64,000 nt of DNA, taken from contig OZ038485.1 of the NCBI GenBank assembly GCA_964036315.1, positions 77,782,460 through 77,846,459 on the forward strand, written 5' to 3'. This stretch comes from Acanthosepion esculentum. Lineage: Eukaryota > Mollusca > Cephalopoda > Sepiida > Sepiidae. The position numbers were made by a program, and so were the translations under genes. Each line of letters starts with the position of its first letter. Position 1 is the stretch's first letter. Under the pieces are notes generated by a model. The model searched no databases. It had not been told where the DNA came from and saw only the letters and a list, made by a program, of their open reading frames with translations. Positions 32,982 through 44,043 of the stretch are shown piece after piece.

Positions 32982-33532
32982 ACTTCTCTGACTCAACAAA
33001 CAGCATTTCGCTCTTCCAGGAACAATTGCTTACAATACTAAAGAAAGTGAAATAACACACTACTAAATAAGTATTGGTAAACATTCAATCAAACACCAAA
33101 ACAACTAAAGGTACACAACTCTTACCAACTTTGGACATTAATTTAAACAAACATACGCATATACACTATTGACTGAACTCTCACGAAAGACACTTTTGTA
33201 CACGACGAAACACTTTGTTTAATTTCACACACAAACCTTAGTAAAAGTTTCACACACACTGAAACTTGGCATAAATACACTACATAATTCAATTCAACCA
33301 TTCACACTTCTCCAACAATATCTGACTTAATTGTGTATGTTAATTTTATATAAATCAATGTTATTGTTAAACTTTTAATTATGTTGTTTTCTCGTTGATT
33401 TCTCTTGAATGATTTGCCTTCAATATTCCTGTTTCTTAATTTGTTGTGGATGAATGTCTAAGAACACCAACATCACTAACCCTTCTGATAACCTAACCTT
33501 CTGATATCTTAAAATACATTCGCCAGTCTGCA
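32982..33532 (+). repeat. Right LTR of CsRn1-like element, second part
   Basis: Aligned with 18707-19220 plus 24364-24397 of the left LTR with about six differences over 550 bp by eye. At 33486-33500 it reads ATAACCTAACCTTCTG, the unoccupied version of the element 1 target. Confidence 0.95.
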
Positions 33533-33950
33533 CTAATTTCATCAATTATATTTGCGCTAAGCCTAAAAGGCTTTATTAGTAATATGATTTTGAATAGAGT
33601 ACATACACAAAACAAGCAACTGGTGAATGTAATAAGAAACATTGCGCCCAGCTTCAGATACAGGCTCATAGGCTAAAACATGAATTAACTACATTCTATA
33701 TTGATATGAACAAATTTCTTTACTTGGTGATACAAGCTAGAGAGTTAACGGAAAATACATCAGCAGTTCTTATTGTTTAAACTAAACAATTCATATTTAT
33801 TCAAATTTATGCAAATATAACGAAGACTTAATTTTGCTTTGTTTCTACTTTGCAATCATCAGTGCCAATCATACTTCTCAGGTTTTAATGAAATTGCACA
33901 CTGCTGTGAACGTGTGTGCGCATTTTCTTTGTGTCTGTTCGCATTTTCAG

Positions 33951-33983
33951 CTGCTGCTGGTGGTGGTTATGATTCTGTGTGAG
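33951..33983 (+). other. Candidate 33-nt micro-exon (plus strand)
   Basis: A long pyrimidine-rich acceptor (TTTGTGTCTGTTCGCATTTTCAG) is followed by 33 nt and then a consensus donor (GAG/GTAAGT). In phase 0 the segment reads LLLVVVMILCE; the other two frames contain stops. The length is divisible by three. Could be a chance splice-site pair. Confidence 0.25.
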
Positions 33984-36499
33984 GTAAGTTCAACACTAAA
34001 ATCGTAAAACCCATGTAACCCATCCATAATTGGACAATCCTGTCCACTTTTCTTTTTATTATTTTATTATTTCATTTATTCTTGAGTTTCCGTAATCAGT
34101 GGCTTGCTGGCTTGATTGCGTTGGCAAGCGTTTCTTTCCTCTCTCACTATACCTCTTTAACACTCTCTCTTTCACTCTTCTTAGACGTTTATCCTATCCC
34201 ACCTCACTTATTATATCTTTACCTTCTTTTCCCTCTTTCTCCATTAATGTGTTGTTGCAGAGTTAATCTGTTTTTAAAAATTCCGGGAATGATTTCGCTT
34301 TGTCTGCCTGTTTGTGTATTTGCGAGTTATTTGGGTCGGATTTGCATGAAAATTACCGCGAAGAATATCTGAGACGCTCTTTTGAAATTACTGTTAAATT
34401 ATTAACCTTTTGACTTATCTCTTTAATGAATTAAGAAGAAGTTACATGCCCCCAATCGACATAATTGATTCGTTCATATTTCCTTTAAAAATTGTTAATG
34501 CTAATCTTCTGTAATTAAATAAATAAATTGGTCTGTATGTTTCCCAATTAAATTGGAGAGGAATTTGAGTTGATGTTGCTGGTGGTGGTGCGGGTGGGGT
34601 TAAATCAATAACAAAGTCGTTCATGATCAAGAATTTACATGCGATATGAAAGCGTTTCGTTTTAAATCTCTCTTTCTTTCCCTCTCGTTTATTCCCCTTT
34701 CACTTTTTCCCACCCTTCAATCAGTTTATTTTTTCCTCTCACTCTCATTCACTTTTCTCCCTTACCTTCATCTTTTCCTCTTCCCCTTTTTTCTATCTTG
34801 CGCATTCCTTCTTTCTCTTCGGCATCATTTTTTCCTTTTCTATTTTTTCTCTCTCAAATACACAGCATCTTTTTCCCTTCTTTGTTTCTCTTACAAGTTT
34901 TATATTTCTTTTCTCCTTTTATCTCTCTTTTGCTTTGTTTCTCTCTTTCTTCGTCTCACTTTCTTCGATTCATTCTCGTCTGCTTCTTTTTTCTCCATCA
35001 CACCCAAAAAGATCCGCCGTAGTTTACTTTTAATGACAATGTCATTTTCATCTGGTTCTGTTTTCATCTTTGTTTGAAAATCCAATCATTTACACTACAG
35101 TATAACTAAAAAGTGTGGTTTAATGTTTTAAATACGATGTCGGCTGCAATCAGGTTTTTCTTAGGAAAAAGAATATTGTAATTACGAAAACCAATATAAC
35201 TATGGTAGTATTTAATATAGGACATATAGATCGGTCTTTTCCTTTAAAAGTATTAAAATACTTATAAACACCTTGTAAACAGCTTATATACAGTTTCACT
35301 AAAGATAGTGTGGGAAAATGAAATAAAATAATAATAATGAATAATAAAAAAGAAAAAGATTTTCTCATTATGATAAAAGAACCGGAAATATCATTACCCC
35401 ACCTGGTTTCGTCAAACGCTGTTAGGCGGCGCTGGTTAAGCCTTTTAAAAAGGGAAATATTTCCTTCCTCGCTCTCTTTCCTCCTCCAATATGTAGCAGT
35501 ACGTAGAAAACGAACGGTCCCCATTGGGCACGTCCACTGACGACTGACGTTCTCTTTACATTTTCCAACGCACGGCATTTACACGTGGCTTCCAAAACCT
35601 CCACCTATGAAATAAGTTCAGCTTTTTTCTGGTTGTCCCAATTCTGTGTAAGGCTGACTTGAACTCCGCCATTAATGCGATGCTTATAATTACTTACCCA
35701 AACTTCAGGATCTAAAAGAAGACGGCCATACCTAAGACACATGAGAACTTTGTTTCACTGCAGTTTATATAAAAGATAATAAACGGTCCGTGGTAGAAAC
35801 CCAAGTTTTGTATGTTTCTTAATTGTTTACATACGAACACGCACTCTCCTAAAATACACACAAACACCCAACCTTGTAAATTCCATAACTGTTTTGTGTG
35901 CGGTGGAGGATAACGAAAGAGAACAAAGCATCCCACATCTTGCAATTTTATATATAGTTTTCGAGGCTAGTAAATTTACCATTAAAAATACTGGGAAAAC
36001 AGGAGGGGGTAACAGTAAAACTTAAAAAAGAAAAGTAAAGCAAAACTACACAAAAGAGAATGAGGAAAATTTTCCGAAACTTATTGCTATGTTTAATAAT
36101 GATTCGAATCTAACAATAAGCAGCCAATATAAAGAACAACAATGCCGTTTAATATTCTCTAGAAAATCCTTATTCTAAAATAGAGGTGATCAAACTGCGG
36201 CTCGCGAGTCACTTGCGGCTCTTTGAGCTTTAATATTCAGCTCGTAGAAATATGTTGACTGAGCTCTTAAAACAAACATCAGTCAAAATTTTGAAAATAT
36301 TTGATATACGAGCTGTGAAACAGTTTACTGTTTGTAGATGACTATATGTGTGTGTGTGTGTGTGTGTGTTTGAGTGCTTACAGGTTTTCTTATTTGAAAC
36401 GTTCGTAGAAATGGACATGTATCTGATATAAAGAAAGTTATTACATTTTAGTAAAGTTCATGACAGTTTACATAGTTTTGCAAGTATAAGGGTACTGAG
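33984..36499. other. No gene seen; pyrimidine-rich tract
   Basis: 34640-35020 is strongly T/C-rich and produces long spurious open frames on both strands (for example 34646-35077). An additional frame at 35150-35578 (minus) has no recognisable domain. A (GT)n repeat lies at 36346-36369. Confidence 0.5.
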
Positions 36500-37065
36500 T
36501 TCGAAATGCTACCATGTAGTTTCAGTTGCCGACGAGTCTTTTGATTTCGAACCTCTTCACTTACCACTCTGGAGAAAGTGAGTCATTTGACGTATATTTG
36601 TGGCTTCTATTTTTATTTTCTTTTAGCACTCCCGTTCTCACTACTGCAATGCGGCTTCCCTGTGCCTTTTCTATAAGTACTTCCATGGTAATTTTTCTGA
36701 TGATCTTTCCTTTATGGTACCTAGACTTTATGAATTTAAGCGCTGGACTAGATTAGAGGCAAGGTTTCATCAATTTACAGTTGGAATAGCTAGATGTAAC
36801 CGTAAGTTCTATGCGAACAGTTTCTTCTATCGCACTTCTTACTTGTGAAACTCTCTTCTGTACTCTAGCTTCCCAGTCAACTTTAATCTTCCAAAATTTA
36901 AATGCAATGTCAATCGTTTTCTTCTGTCTTCCTAATTTTTATTCTTTTATTGTCCTCTCTCCTTAGTAGCAGTTTTTCTCATATTCTCTAATATTCAGTA
37001 ACCTCTTGCATCCTAGTGGCTTTATGGCCTTTCTTGAGATGAAATGATTAAAAAAATGATTAACC
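36500..37065 (+). pseudogene. LINE RT C-terminal fragment and 3' end (family B)
   Basis: Read in one main frame with stops: SLCLFYKYFHGNFSDDLSF, FHQFTVGIARCNRKFYANSF, NSLLYSSFPVNFNLPKFKCN and VNRFL. This is the block after the RT core of many invertebrate LINEs (YFHG..SDEL, HPYTV-like, SFF.RT..LWNSLP, F..NYNL..FK..VNR.L). The 3' UTR ends GGCTTTATGGCC, TTTCTTGAGATGAAATGATT and AAAAAAA. Copies at 49640-50090 (plus) and 51345-51620 (minus) share this end. 5'-truncated and inactive. Confidence 0.75.
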
Positions 37066-37170
37066 ACATCCTGTTGCAAAATCTTGTATTTGTTTTCAGA
37101 AGAGTCAAACTCAAAGGTTTTTGAATTTACTCAAACCAACACGTATGCAACCTTCTGATCTTGTAATATA

Positions 37171-37172
37171 TT

Positions 37173-37206
<34 letters not shown>
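37171..37206. repeat. (CT)n(AT)n microsatellite
   Basis: CT repeat passing into AT repeat, exactly at the point where the Gypsy fragment to the right is cut off inside RT. Confidence 0.9.
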
Positions 37207-37207
<1 letters not shown>

Positions 37208-37418
37208 TTCCTCAAGACGATTCAACTCCTCGTCAATTTGATTTAATGAGGCAAATGGAACGTTACGTTTGTTCTTAAAAACTGGGTTTCCGTCTGGCTT
37301 TAACTAAAACTTAGCAGACAGGTTTGTGCATTTTCCTAGTCCTCCACTGAAAACGTCGGTGAAATTTTTTAAGTTCACTTTTCAACTTTTTTGCTTCGTC
37401 AGTCACATTTTCGACTTT

Positions 37419-37700
37419 TTAACATAATGAGTTAATAGGCATATCCCAAAGTTGAAACTGTTCTAACCAATTAGTCCCGAACAAATTACTCGTATTCTTA
37501 ATATACGCCTTTAGTTTTAAAGTTTTACCTTTAAATGACACGTTCGTTATAAGTTCGCCCATAAACTTAATAGGATCGCCAGTTACACTTTTAGCTCTTC
37601 GGTTCGTTCTTAACAAAGTCGGCTTACCCAGTTTTTTTTTTCAGGTTTGATAATTAATTATGGATAAGTCTGAACCCGAATCAAACTGTAACCTTATATT
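37419..37700 (-). pseudogene. Protease region of truncated Gypsy element
   Basis: The open part reads LRTNRRAKSVTGDPIKFMGE, VSFKGKTLKLKAYI and NTSNLFGTNWLEQF. Upstream on the minus strand, near 37680-37700, a segment reading LQFDSGSDLS gives the DSG active site. The order matches element 1 at 22400-22700, where this region is frameshifted. Confidence 0.7.
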
Positions 37701-37896
37701 TTTGTTAAATATTTGCACTTCAATATATTTCCTGATATCACGACTTTCTGGTTCATAAGTTTTGTACTTAATCCTGCAGTGGGAACTTTTGTGTCCCAAT
37801 TTATCTCAAAACATTTGTTTAAAAGCCAAAAAATACCAATGTAATTGACCACACCAGAAACAGTCTTGAAGGCAAAGTAACTTTATTATTTTTTGG

Positions 37897-38304
37897 TTAG
37901 CGTACTTTTAAAATTTTTCTTTGGCGTATTTCTTTAATGTGAGCCACGCCACTCTGTTCGATGTTTTTCGAATCCTTTCTGACGCTCACGAAACGTTGGC
38001 AACCTTCGGCAACTTGCTGTAAAGTAACGTCGGTCTCGTTTTCAAGCTTGTTGAGTACCCAACGACATACTTCGGCGTCTTTCGCTACAATCAAACCCTG
38101 GACGAAAATCAGGCATTTAAAATTATTGGCGCTTAACTCTGCCAATTTGAAGTCATCGCAATGTTTATTGACTACACTCGCGAAAGTAGTATAATCTTCG
38201 TCTTCTTTGCAGGTGAGATTCATGCATTTCCAACGCTTGTGAAACAGTGACGTTTTTGGACTGAACAGTTCTGTTAATGATTGAACCGCCTCTTTAAATT
38301 GCAA
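37897..38304 (-). pseudogene. Gag central/C-terminal part, truncated Gypsy element
   Basis: 135 codons: LTELFSPKTSLFHKRWKCMN, YTTFASVVNKHCDDFKLAEL, NNFKCLIFVQGL and VAEGCQRFVSVRKDSKNIEQ. Each block has a direct counterpart in the element 1 Gag (SLFHKRWKCLN, VVNKHCDDFKLSEL, NFKCLIFVQGL). The zinc knuckle part (about 37780-37890) is out of frame. Confidence 0.85.
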
Positions 38305-38465
38305 GTCGCTGGTTTTCTAATGCAAAATATAGTTAACAAAGTTAGTATATTCTGCTGTGCCTAATTTCCTAAGGAGTAAGCGAAACTTGGTCAGCCCAAT
38401 TTGCACAATCTGTATTGTATAAGTCCTCGTAACATTTAAAGTACGAAGCGAATGTAATTTCTTCT

Positions 38466-38825
38466 TCAGGTGCAAACGAAGTTTTTAATAGCACTCCATA
38501 TGGCGTTTTGAGAGAACGCGTTATCTCTGTCTTCATTTTGTTTTTTTATGGACATATACAAGTGCCTTTGCTCATTCAGTGTTCGAAGGAGCATTTCTTT
38601 CAGTTTCTGTTGTCTGACCTGGATTTCTAGGTGCAATTCCTCAAATTTCTTCTGGTATTCTGCTTGTTCTTGTTGGAATTTCTCTTGTCTTTCTTGATAT
38701 TTCTGTTCAAACAGCAAATGTTGTTCCTGTTGGTGTTTCTGTCTTTCTTGATATTTCTGTTCCAACAGATGTTGTTGCTGTTGGTGTTTCAACAACTTTA
38801 GCATTACACTTTTAAATTCGTCCAT
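38466..38825 (-). pseudogene. Gag N-terminus with Gln-rich coiled coil
   Basis: 119 codons starting MDEFKSVMLKLLKHQQQQHL, followed by repeated KYQERQ units (EQKYQERQKHQQEQ, FEQKYQERQEKFQQEQ) and then DNAFSQNAIWSAIKNF, the same junction to the capsid region as in element 1 (AAFSQNAIWSSIKDF). The Gln/Glu repeat has expanded relative to element 1. One frameshift separates it from the central part. Confidence 0.8.
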
Positions 38826-39234
38826 TTTACTGTGTAAAACTAAGAAACGAGAGGGGGGAATTTTTTTCTCTTTACCCTCTTAAATAAGTCTGCTTGACTT
38901 ATACGATTCTTTTACTGAAATATTTAAAAGTGGGAGAGGAGGTAATTTTTTTACTTTACCCTATCAGCGAAAACAATAAGTCCCTTCACTGACTTGTTGG
39001 AATGGAAAAAATAAAGTTCATCAACCTTCTTCCCAATCACTGATTTGAACTTGTAGAAATCCTCTTGTTTTAAAAGTTTTTTTTTCACTGTCAGTGTTGT
39101 AATTAACACTGAATACCCTTTTGTCGTAGAGTTGGATTATAATTCCTTTCTTCACCACTGTTGTAGACACTGGCAAAAAAAAAAAAATCTGATTTAACGT
39201 GAAATTCGTTTCTTCGAATCCTTAATCTCCAAGA

Positions 39235-39456
39235 TGTTGTGACCAAGTAAATGCTTAAGTAATAACAAAAACAGGTTTGCAGATATATCGTATATTAAAC
39301 AGTAAGTACACCAGAAGAGTATTACACGACTAGTGAGAGTGTATCGTATGAACCAGCGCTCAGTCTATTTACTTTTCCCGAAGCCTTCTCTCCAACTAAT
39401 CTTATAGTAGGCGGAAGAGTCTAACATAGACTCTTAAGAGGGAGGACACCACAACA
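39235..39456 (-). repeat. 5' LTR of truncated Gypsy element
   Basis: 222 bp with inverted ends TGTTGTG/CACAACA, placed directly upstream (minus strand) of the gag leader. No second copy in the window. Confidence 0.75.
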
Positions 39457-40845
39457 CTGATCCTAGAATTTTCTTTATTTAAGACATTTGTAATTTTCTT
39501 TCATGGTGTAGACCAGAATGATACCTCACTCTGGCTTAAGTTAAAAAAAGGAATTCTAATTCCTGTTATATTCGGCCAACACTGACAAACTGAACGCAAT
39601 AAACAATTTTCGTTTCACAACAAAAATGGCGAACTCGGTATGTGAGTCCACGTGAATAAATGAAAGGAAACAACAAGAACCGATACATGTATAAACAAAT
39701 GACAATGAATTAACAACAAAGGTATACAAATTACAAAGACAATGATGTGTGTAACAAAAGAATGTAAAAACCTTTTTGGCCCAAAGGATGTAAAGTGAGT
39801 GAATGTGCGTACCTGTGTTGTGTGTGTGGTTTGTTCATGCGTTTCCAAATGAGAAACGCGTTTTCCAGCAAGAGACTTATATGTTGTGTCAGCGGAAAAA
39901 GTAAGAAGAGGCAACGAAAAATTATTGCAGAGTATTGATAGTGCCGGAGAGCGTCCCCTAGTAGTGGAAAGTAAATGGAGTTAACCCTACAGATCCAATC
40001 ACAGGAAATAAGTTCATATCTAACAATCTGTAATATCATTCAAAATAAGTTTAATCTATTGATGAAGAGTTAATTGCTGTATTACGCTTTCGTTTGTAGA
40101 GTTTAGTTTACTTTCATGTTTCAGCTCTTCCACTGTTCTTAAAAGATGTCGTTCGTATTCTTTATAGGATGAGGTAAATTTTATAAGCAAAACTAAAGAA
40201 TCGAACAGCATTTTTTTTTCATTTCAAAGTTACATTCCATGAAGACCAGTTTTAAACGTGTGAACAGTTCATTACTGATAATAAATTTTCATTATTTGAA
40301 TATCGTAAAAAGAGAAAATGTGGAGGAGGAGAGGAATTTTAAAGGAGGAGGATTTCAAATCTATTATTTTTCCTTTTACAAGTATTTTCAGAAACGCTTA
40401 CGAAAAAGACAAGAAGACTCTTACGCTGACTGAAATTTTTAAAGAAACATACATTTATTGCAATTACAAAATAATTTTACAATATACAAACTACAATTTA
40501 CAAATAGTAGAAAATACAATATAGGCCTTGCACAAAGTTTCCTTTGCGCGCCTCAAACTATCAAGGCAGGTTAACAATTCTTTCAAAATAAAAATATGTG
40601 TGTTATCTTAGAAAACAACAGTTCATGTAAAAAATCTGTTCCTTAACAGCAAAAGAATTTTAACAACTTTATTTTAGAGCAATAGTTCATAAAAATAAAT
40701 TTCTTAGCAAAAAAAAAAAAAGAAAAGAATTTACTAAAAAAGTTTACAATTCAAAATGTCGAAGGTTGGAAGTTCGAAGGTGGGTGGATGAGGTGAAGCT
40801 GCTTTTTTGGGTGATTTTTGGAACAGGCATCCTCAAATTTAAGAT

Positions 40846-40930
<85 letters not shown>

Positions 40931-43199
40931 GGTTTATAAAAGACATTAGAATGAGATGAAATCATAGGTTTATGAAAGTCATTCGTATATGAAATAAAAC
41001 TCATATGTTTAGAAAAGGCATTCGCATATCAAATTTAGAATCAAATTTTTTCTTTTTCTTCTTCAGCAACAGCAATAGCGTTAGTAACCTTTTATCGTCC
41101 CAGTCATGGCTTTCTTGTGTGGTATATTTTATTTCTCATCAGGCGATTGTAAATTACTGGGTATTGAGCGATTTATTTGGATTTAAATGCAAAATACAAC
41201 CTCTTTTTTTCGAAAAAATGGCTATAAGGCTTGAGGACTTTACCCTGGTCAATCAATTAAATATGATCTACGTTAAATTTAAACTAAGCGAAGAGGCAAA
41301 AATTCGAAATTATTTTTCTATAAATGAGTCATGACCTGTAGATTGGCAGCTTACGGCAACCAGACATTAACCTAAAGCTGATACATACACACGGTTACAT
41401 AAACTATACAAATCAGACAACCATTTTCCTAAGAGATAAAGTTTGTAGGTGTAGAGAGGTAATTTAACTAAATGCTAAACAAGTTATATGCTTTGTGAAT
41501 TTCCTACATAAAAAAATTGTAGGTGTTAAGTAAATGGCTCCTTTAAGAAACTAGTAAATAATTTAAATGTATATAATTTTTTGGTAAATTAATATGTAAC
41601 CGTTGAATAAAGATTCTTCATATAAGATGTTAATAACACTAATCAATGTAAAATGTCGAAAATACCAACCAAATACCAAAATATCCGTACAAGATATTAC
41701 TAATACTACCAGGATATTAATATAAAATTATATAAAATCCAAATTAATCTTACAAATAGAAAGATAAGCAATATATGTTGTGACGCAATACAACTAAAAA
41801 TATAAGAAAAAGCATAATCAAATTCAAAAGGTCAATTAAATTGTAAGGTAAAAGGTTAAACTATGTTTACAATTTACTGTTAATTCACTTCTTTGATTTA
41901 ATAACGAATTAAATAAATAATATTGCACTACTCTGTATTGAGCCCTCTTTTAAATTAAATGTTACGAACGTTGGAATTATACTCTATTCGTTCTCATCGT
42001 AAATGGATTCCGACAATTATTTAATATATTTTCTGTTTATATGTTATTTTAATAGATACAATTTATTTAAGTAAATGCTCTTTTTTTCTTTTCTTTTTTA
42101 ATAAACAGTATTAATTACATTTAGCGCCCTGAATGTTCGAGAAATTTCGTAGAAAATATGCGTTCTCCAACAGGAATCGTACTGTGTCCTATACGGAACC
42201 GTCAGATCAATGTATGGTTCCGTATATATTCTTTTTTCTTTTAGTGTAATTTTATTCATTTATTTATTTTATTTAATTTTCGTACAAACACAATTCGTCA
42301 AATACGCCATTTGCTTTAGTCAAGGTGCTTTAGTGTCCAGTCTACATTTGAGGTTTCTCCATCAGTCAAAACTTGACTGACAATAAATAATTTATTAGCA
42401 GATTTTCTAGGCATTTTAAGCATGTTTTTTTAAATTATGTAAGAAGTAGTGGGTAACATATAATTTCTGGAACTTCAGGGCTTCAGGACTTGGAGATTTA
42501 TTGATTAAGCACCCTAGATCACTATTATAAAAAGATTCGAAAATTAAAACAGGAAGTAATTTGAGATATAAAATATATAATGTCCAGAAAATCATATGTT
42601 TATTTAAATGTTCTTGTTCTATATTTCATAGTTTATAATATTATGAATAAAAATTAGTTTTCATAGTTATTTATGTATAAAATGGATTTATAACAAATAT
42701 TGCATTGTAGTTCACATATTTTGTAAATTTTTTAATAAAAAGATTTCTTTTCAAATTTATTTCTTTATAAAATGATAAATAATGAATAAATAATAAATAT
42801 CGCATTGTACTTAGTTCACATGTATGTAGACTCTTGTAAATAAACATTGTCGAGGGAGTCAAAGTAGTTTAGTAACAGAAAAAACGTCCCTTTGAAACAA
42901 CTTTTTTGCGGACACGGAGATTAAACATTGCTATCGTTTTTTTTTATTAAAATAGTTTATATATTAATTTTTACCCAATTCCAAGATTGTAATTTCTTTT
43001 TCTTATAAAGTTTTAATATTGTCGGTTTTATTCAAAATATTTTTATAATTTGTAGAGCAAGCGGAAGTGAACAGTATCAAATCAAAGGAGTAAAAGACAA
43101 AAATAAATACACCGCTCAAGGGATCTGTGCAGTCTTCAGGGTTTCAAATACACTTCAAAATTTCAATTTAATAAAAAATAAATAGGCAATAAAATCAGC
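39457..43199. other. No gene seen; long (CT)n and a short hairpin
   Basis: A 79-bp uninterrupted CT repeat lies at 40849-40927. ATACGGAACC (42191-42200) and GGTTCCGTAT (42216-42225) form a perfect 10-bp inverted repeat with a 15-nt spacer. Open frames at 39615-40039 (minus) and 41005-41334 (plus) show no recognisable domain. Confidence 0.5.
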
Positions 43200-44043
43200 T
43201 CGTGCCAATAAATAAATACAGGCTTCTGGAGCCCACACGAGCCTGTCGGAGTTAGCTCCTCCTTAATTCCCTAATTGTTCACTAGGGCACGCTCTTTCTA
43301 CACTATAAATACTGGGCAACTTCTTGCCTCCTCCTCTTTTTCATTTCTTCATTTCAGCGAACACATCGACAATATAATCTCTCGCAGAAGATAGCGTCTC
43401 CCCATTTGTGGGAGACGCCATGTACATTATACACACATACACGTACGTACGAACTTTCACCAAAATACAAACTCTTTACGTTCACACACAAATACAAATC
43501 TTGATGTCTTTGTCACTTGTAAATTTGTTGTTTAATACATATATTTGTTGATATATATATGTCGGTCTTGTTTGTTTTCTTTACATCTTAGGTTGGACTC
43601 AACTTGAGTCCGTATTGTTCTTGTAGCAGGAATAAACAGCACGTGTCCCTAATTTAACAACTCGCAAACCCACACGGTCCTCTACAAGCCCATAAATACT
43701 AAACATTCATTCAACACGACAAGAAGACTGGCAGCAGTAAATGACACGAGTCAACCTCGTCGTTCTGCCTTTCTCATCAAAACAACAGCAGACTCCATTT
43801 GTTCTTGTCTCCCAACTCCACTTTCTATCTTACTCACTCAAAAACTATTTATGTTCATCTCCTTGCAATCAAAGAGAATAACTTCATAACTTTCATTTCA
43901 TGGTAAGTAATTACAGTTAAAATTTGTGTATCTTAGGATTAAATCATCATTTTATTTGAACACGCGACAATCTTTTCTCTCGTTTTTTTTTGTATCCAAC
44001 AAACGGGGAATCTTTCTCTAACAAATCTTTTTTTTTGTTTTAG
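43200..44043 (+). promoter_or_regulatory. Promoter-like block with possible first intron
   Basis: A GC-richer segment has CTATAAATAC (TATA-box-like, 43302-43311) after a region with CACGAGCC and CACACGAGCC words. About 90 bp further a near-palindrome reads GCGTCTCCCCATTTGTGGG. Downstream a strong donor (ATG/GTAAGT, 43906) and a strong acceptor (TTTTTTTTTGTTTTAG, ending 44043) bound a 138-nt intron-like stretch. The whole could be a transcription start with a spliced leader exon, or another solo LTR; no target duplication or coding exon was found. Confidence 0.3.

Larger units (their letters stand above)
37207..39456 (-). mobile_element. Truncated Ty3/Gypsy element, relative of element 1
   Basis: Minus-strand order: 5' LTR (39235-39456), leader, gag pieces (38825 down to 37897), protease (37419-37616 and flanks) and the first residues of RT (VPFASLNQIDEELNRL near 37210-37260). 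The element ends abruptly at the microsatellite at 37206; RT, RNase H, integrase and the 3' LTR are missing. Gag and protease are clearly homologous to element 1, but the LTR is a different sequence. Confidence 0.85.

Noticed and set aside
34646..35077. 143-codon open frame, rich in Phe, Leu and Ser
   Set aside because: It lies in a T/C-rich tract; composition alone gives hydrophobic frames on one strand and Lys/Glu/Arg frames on the other.
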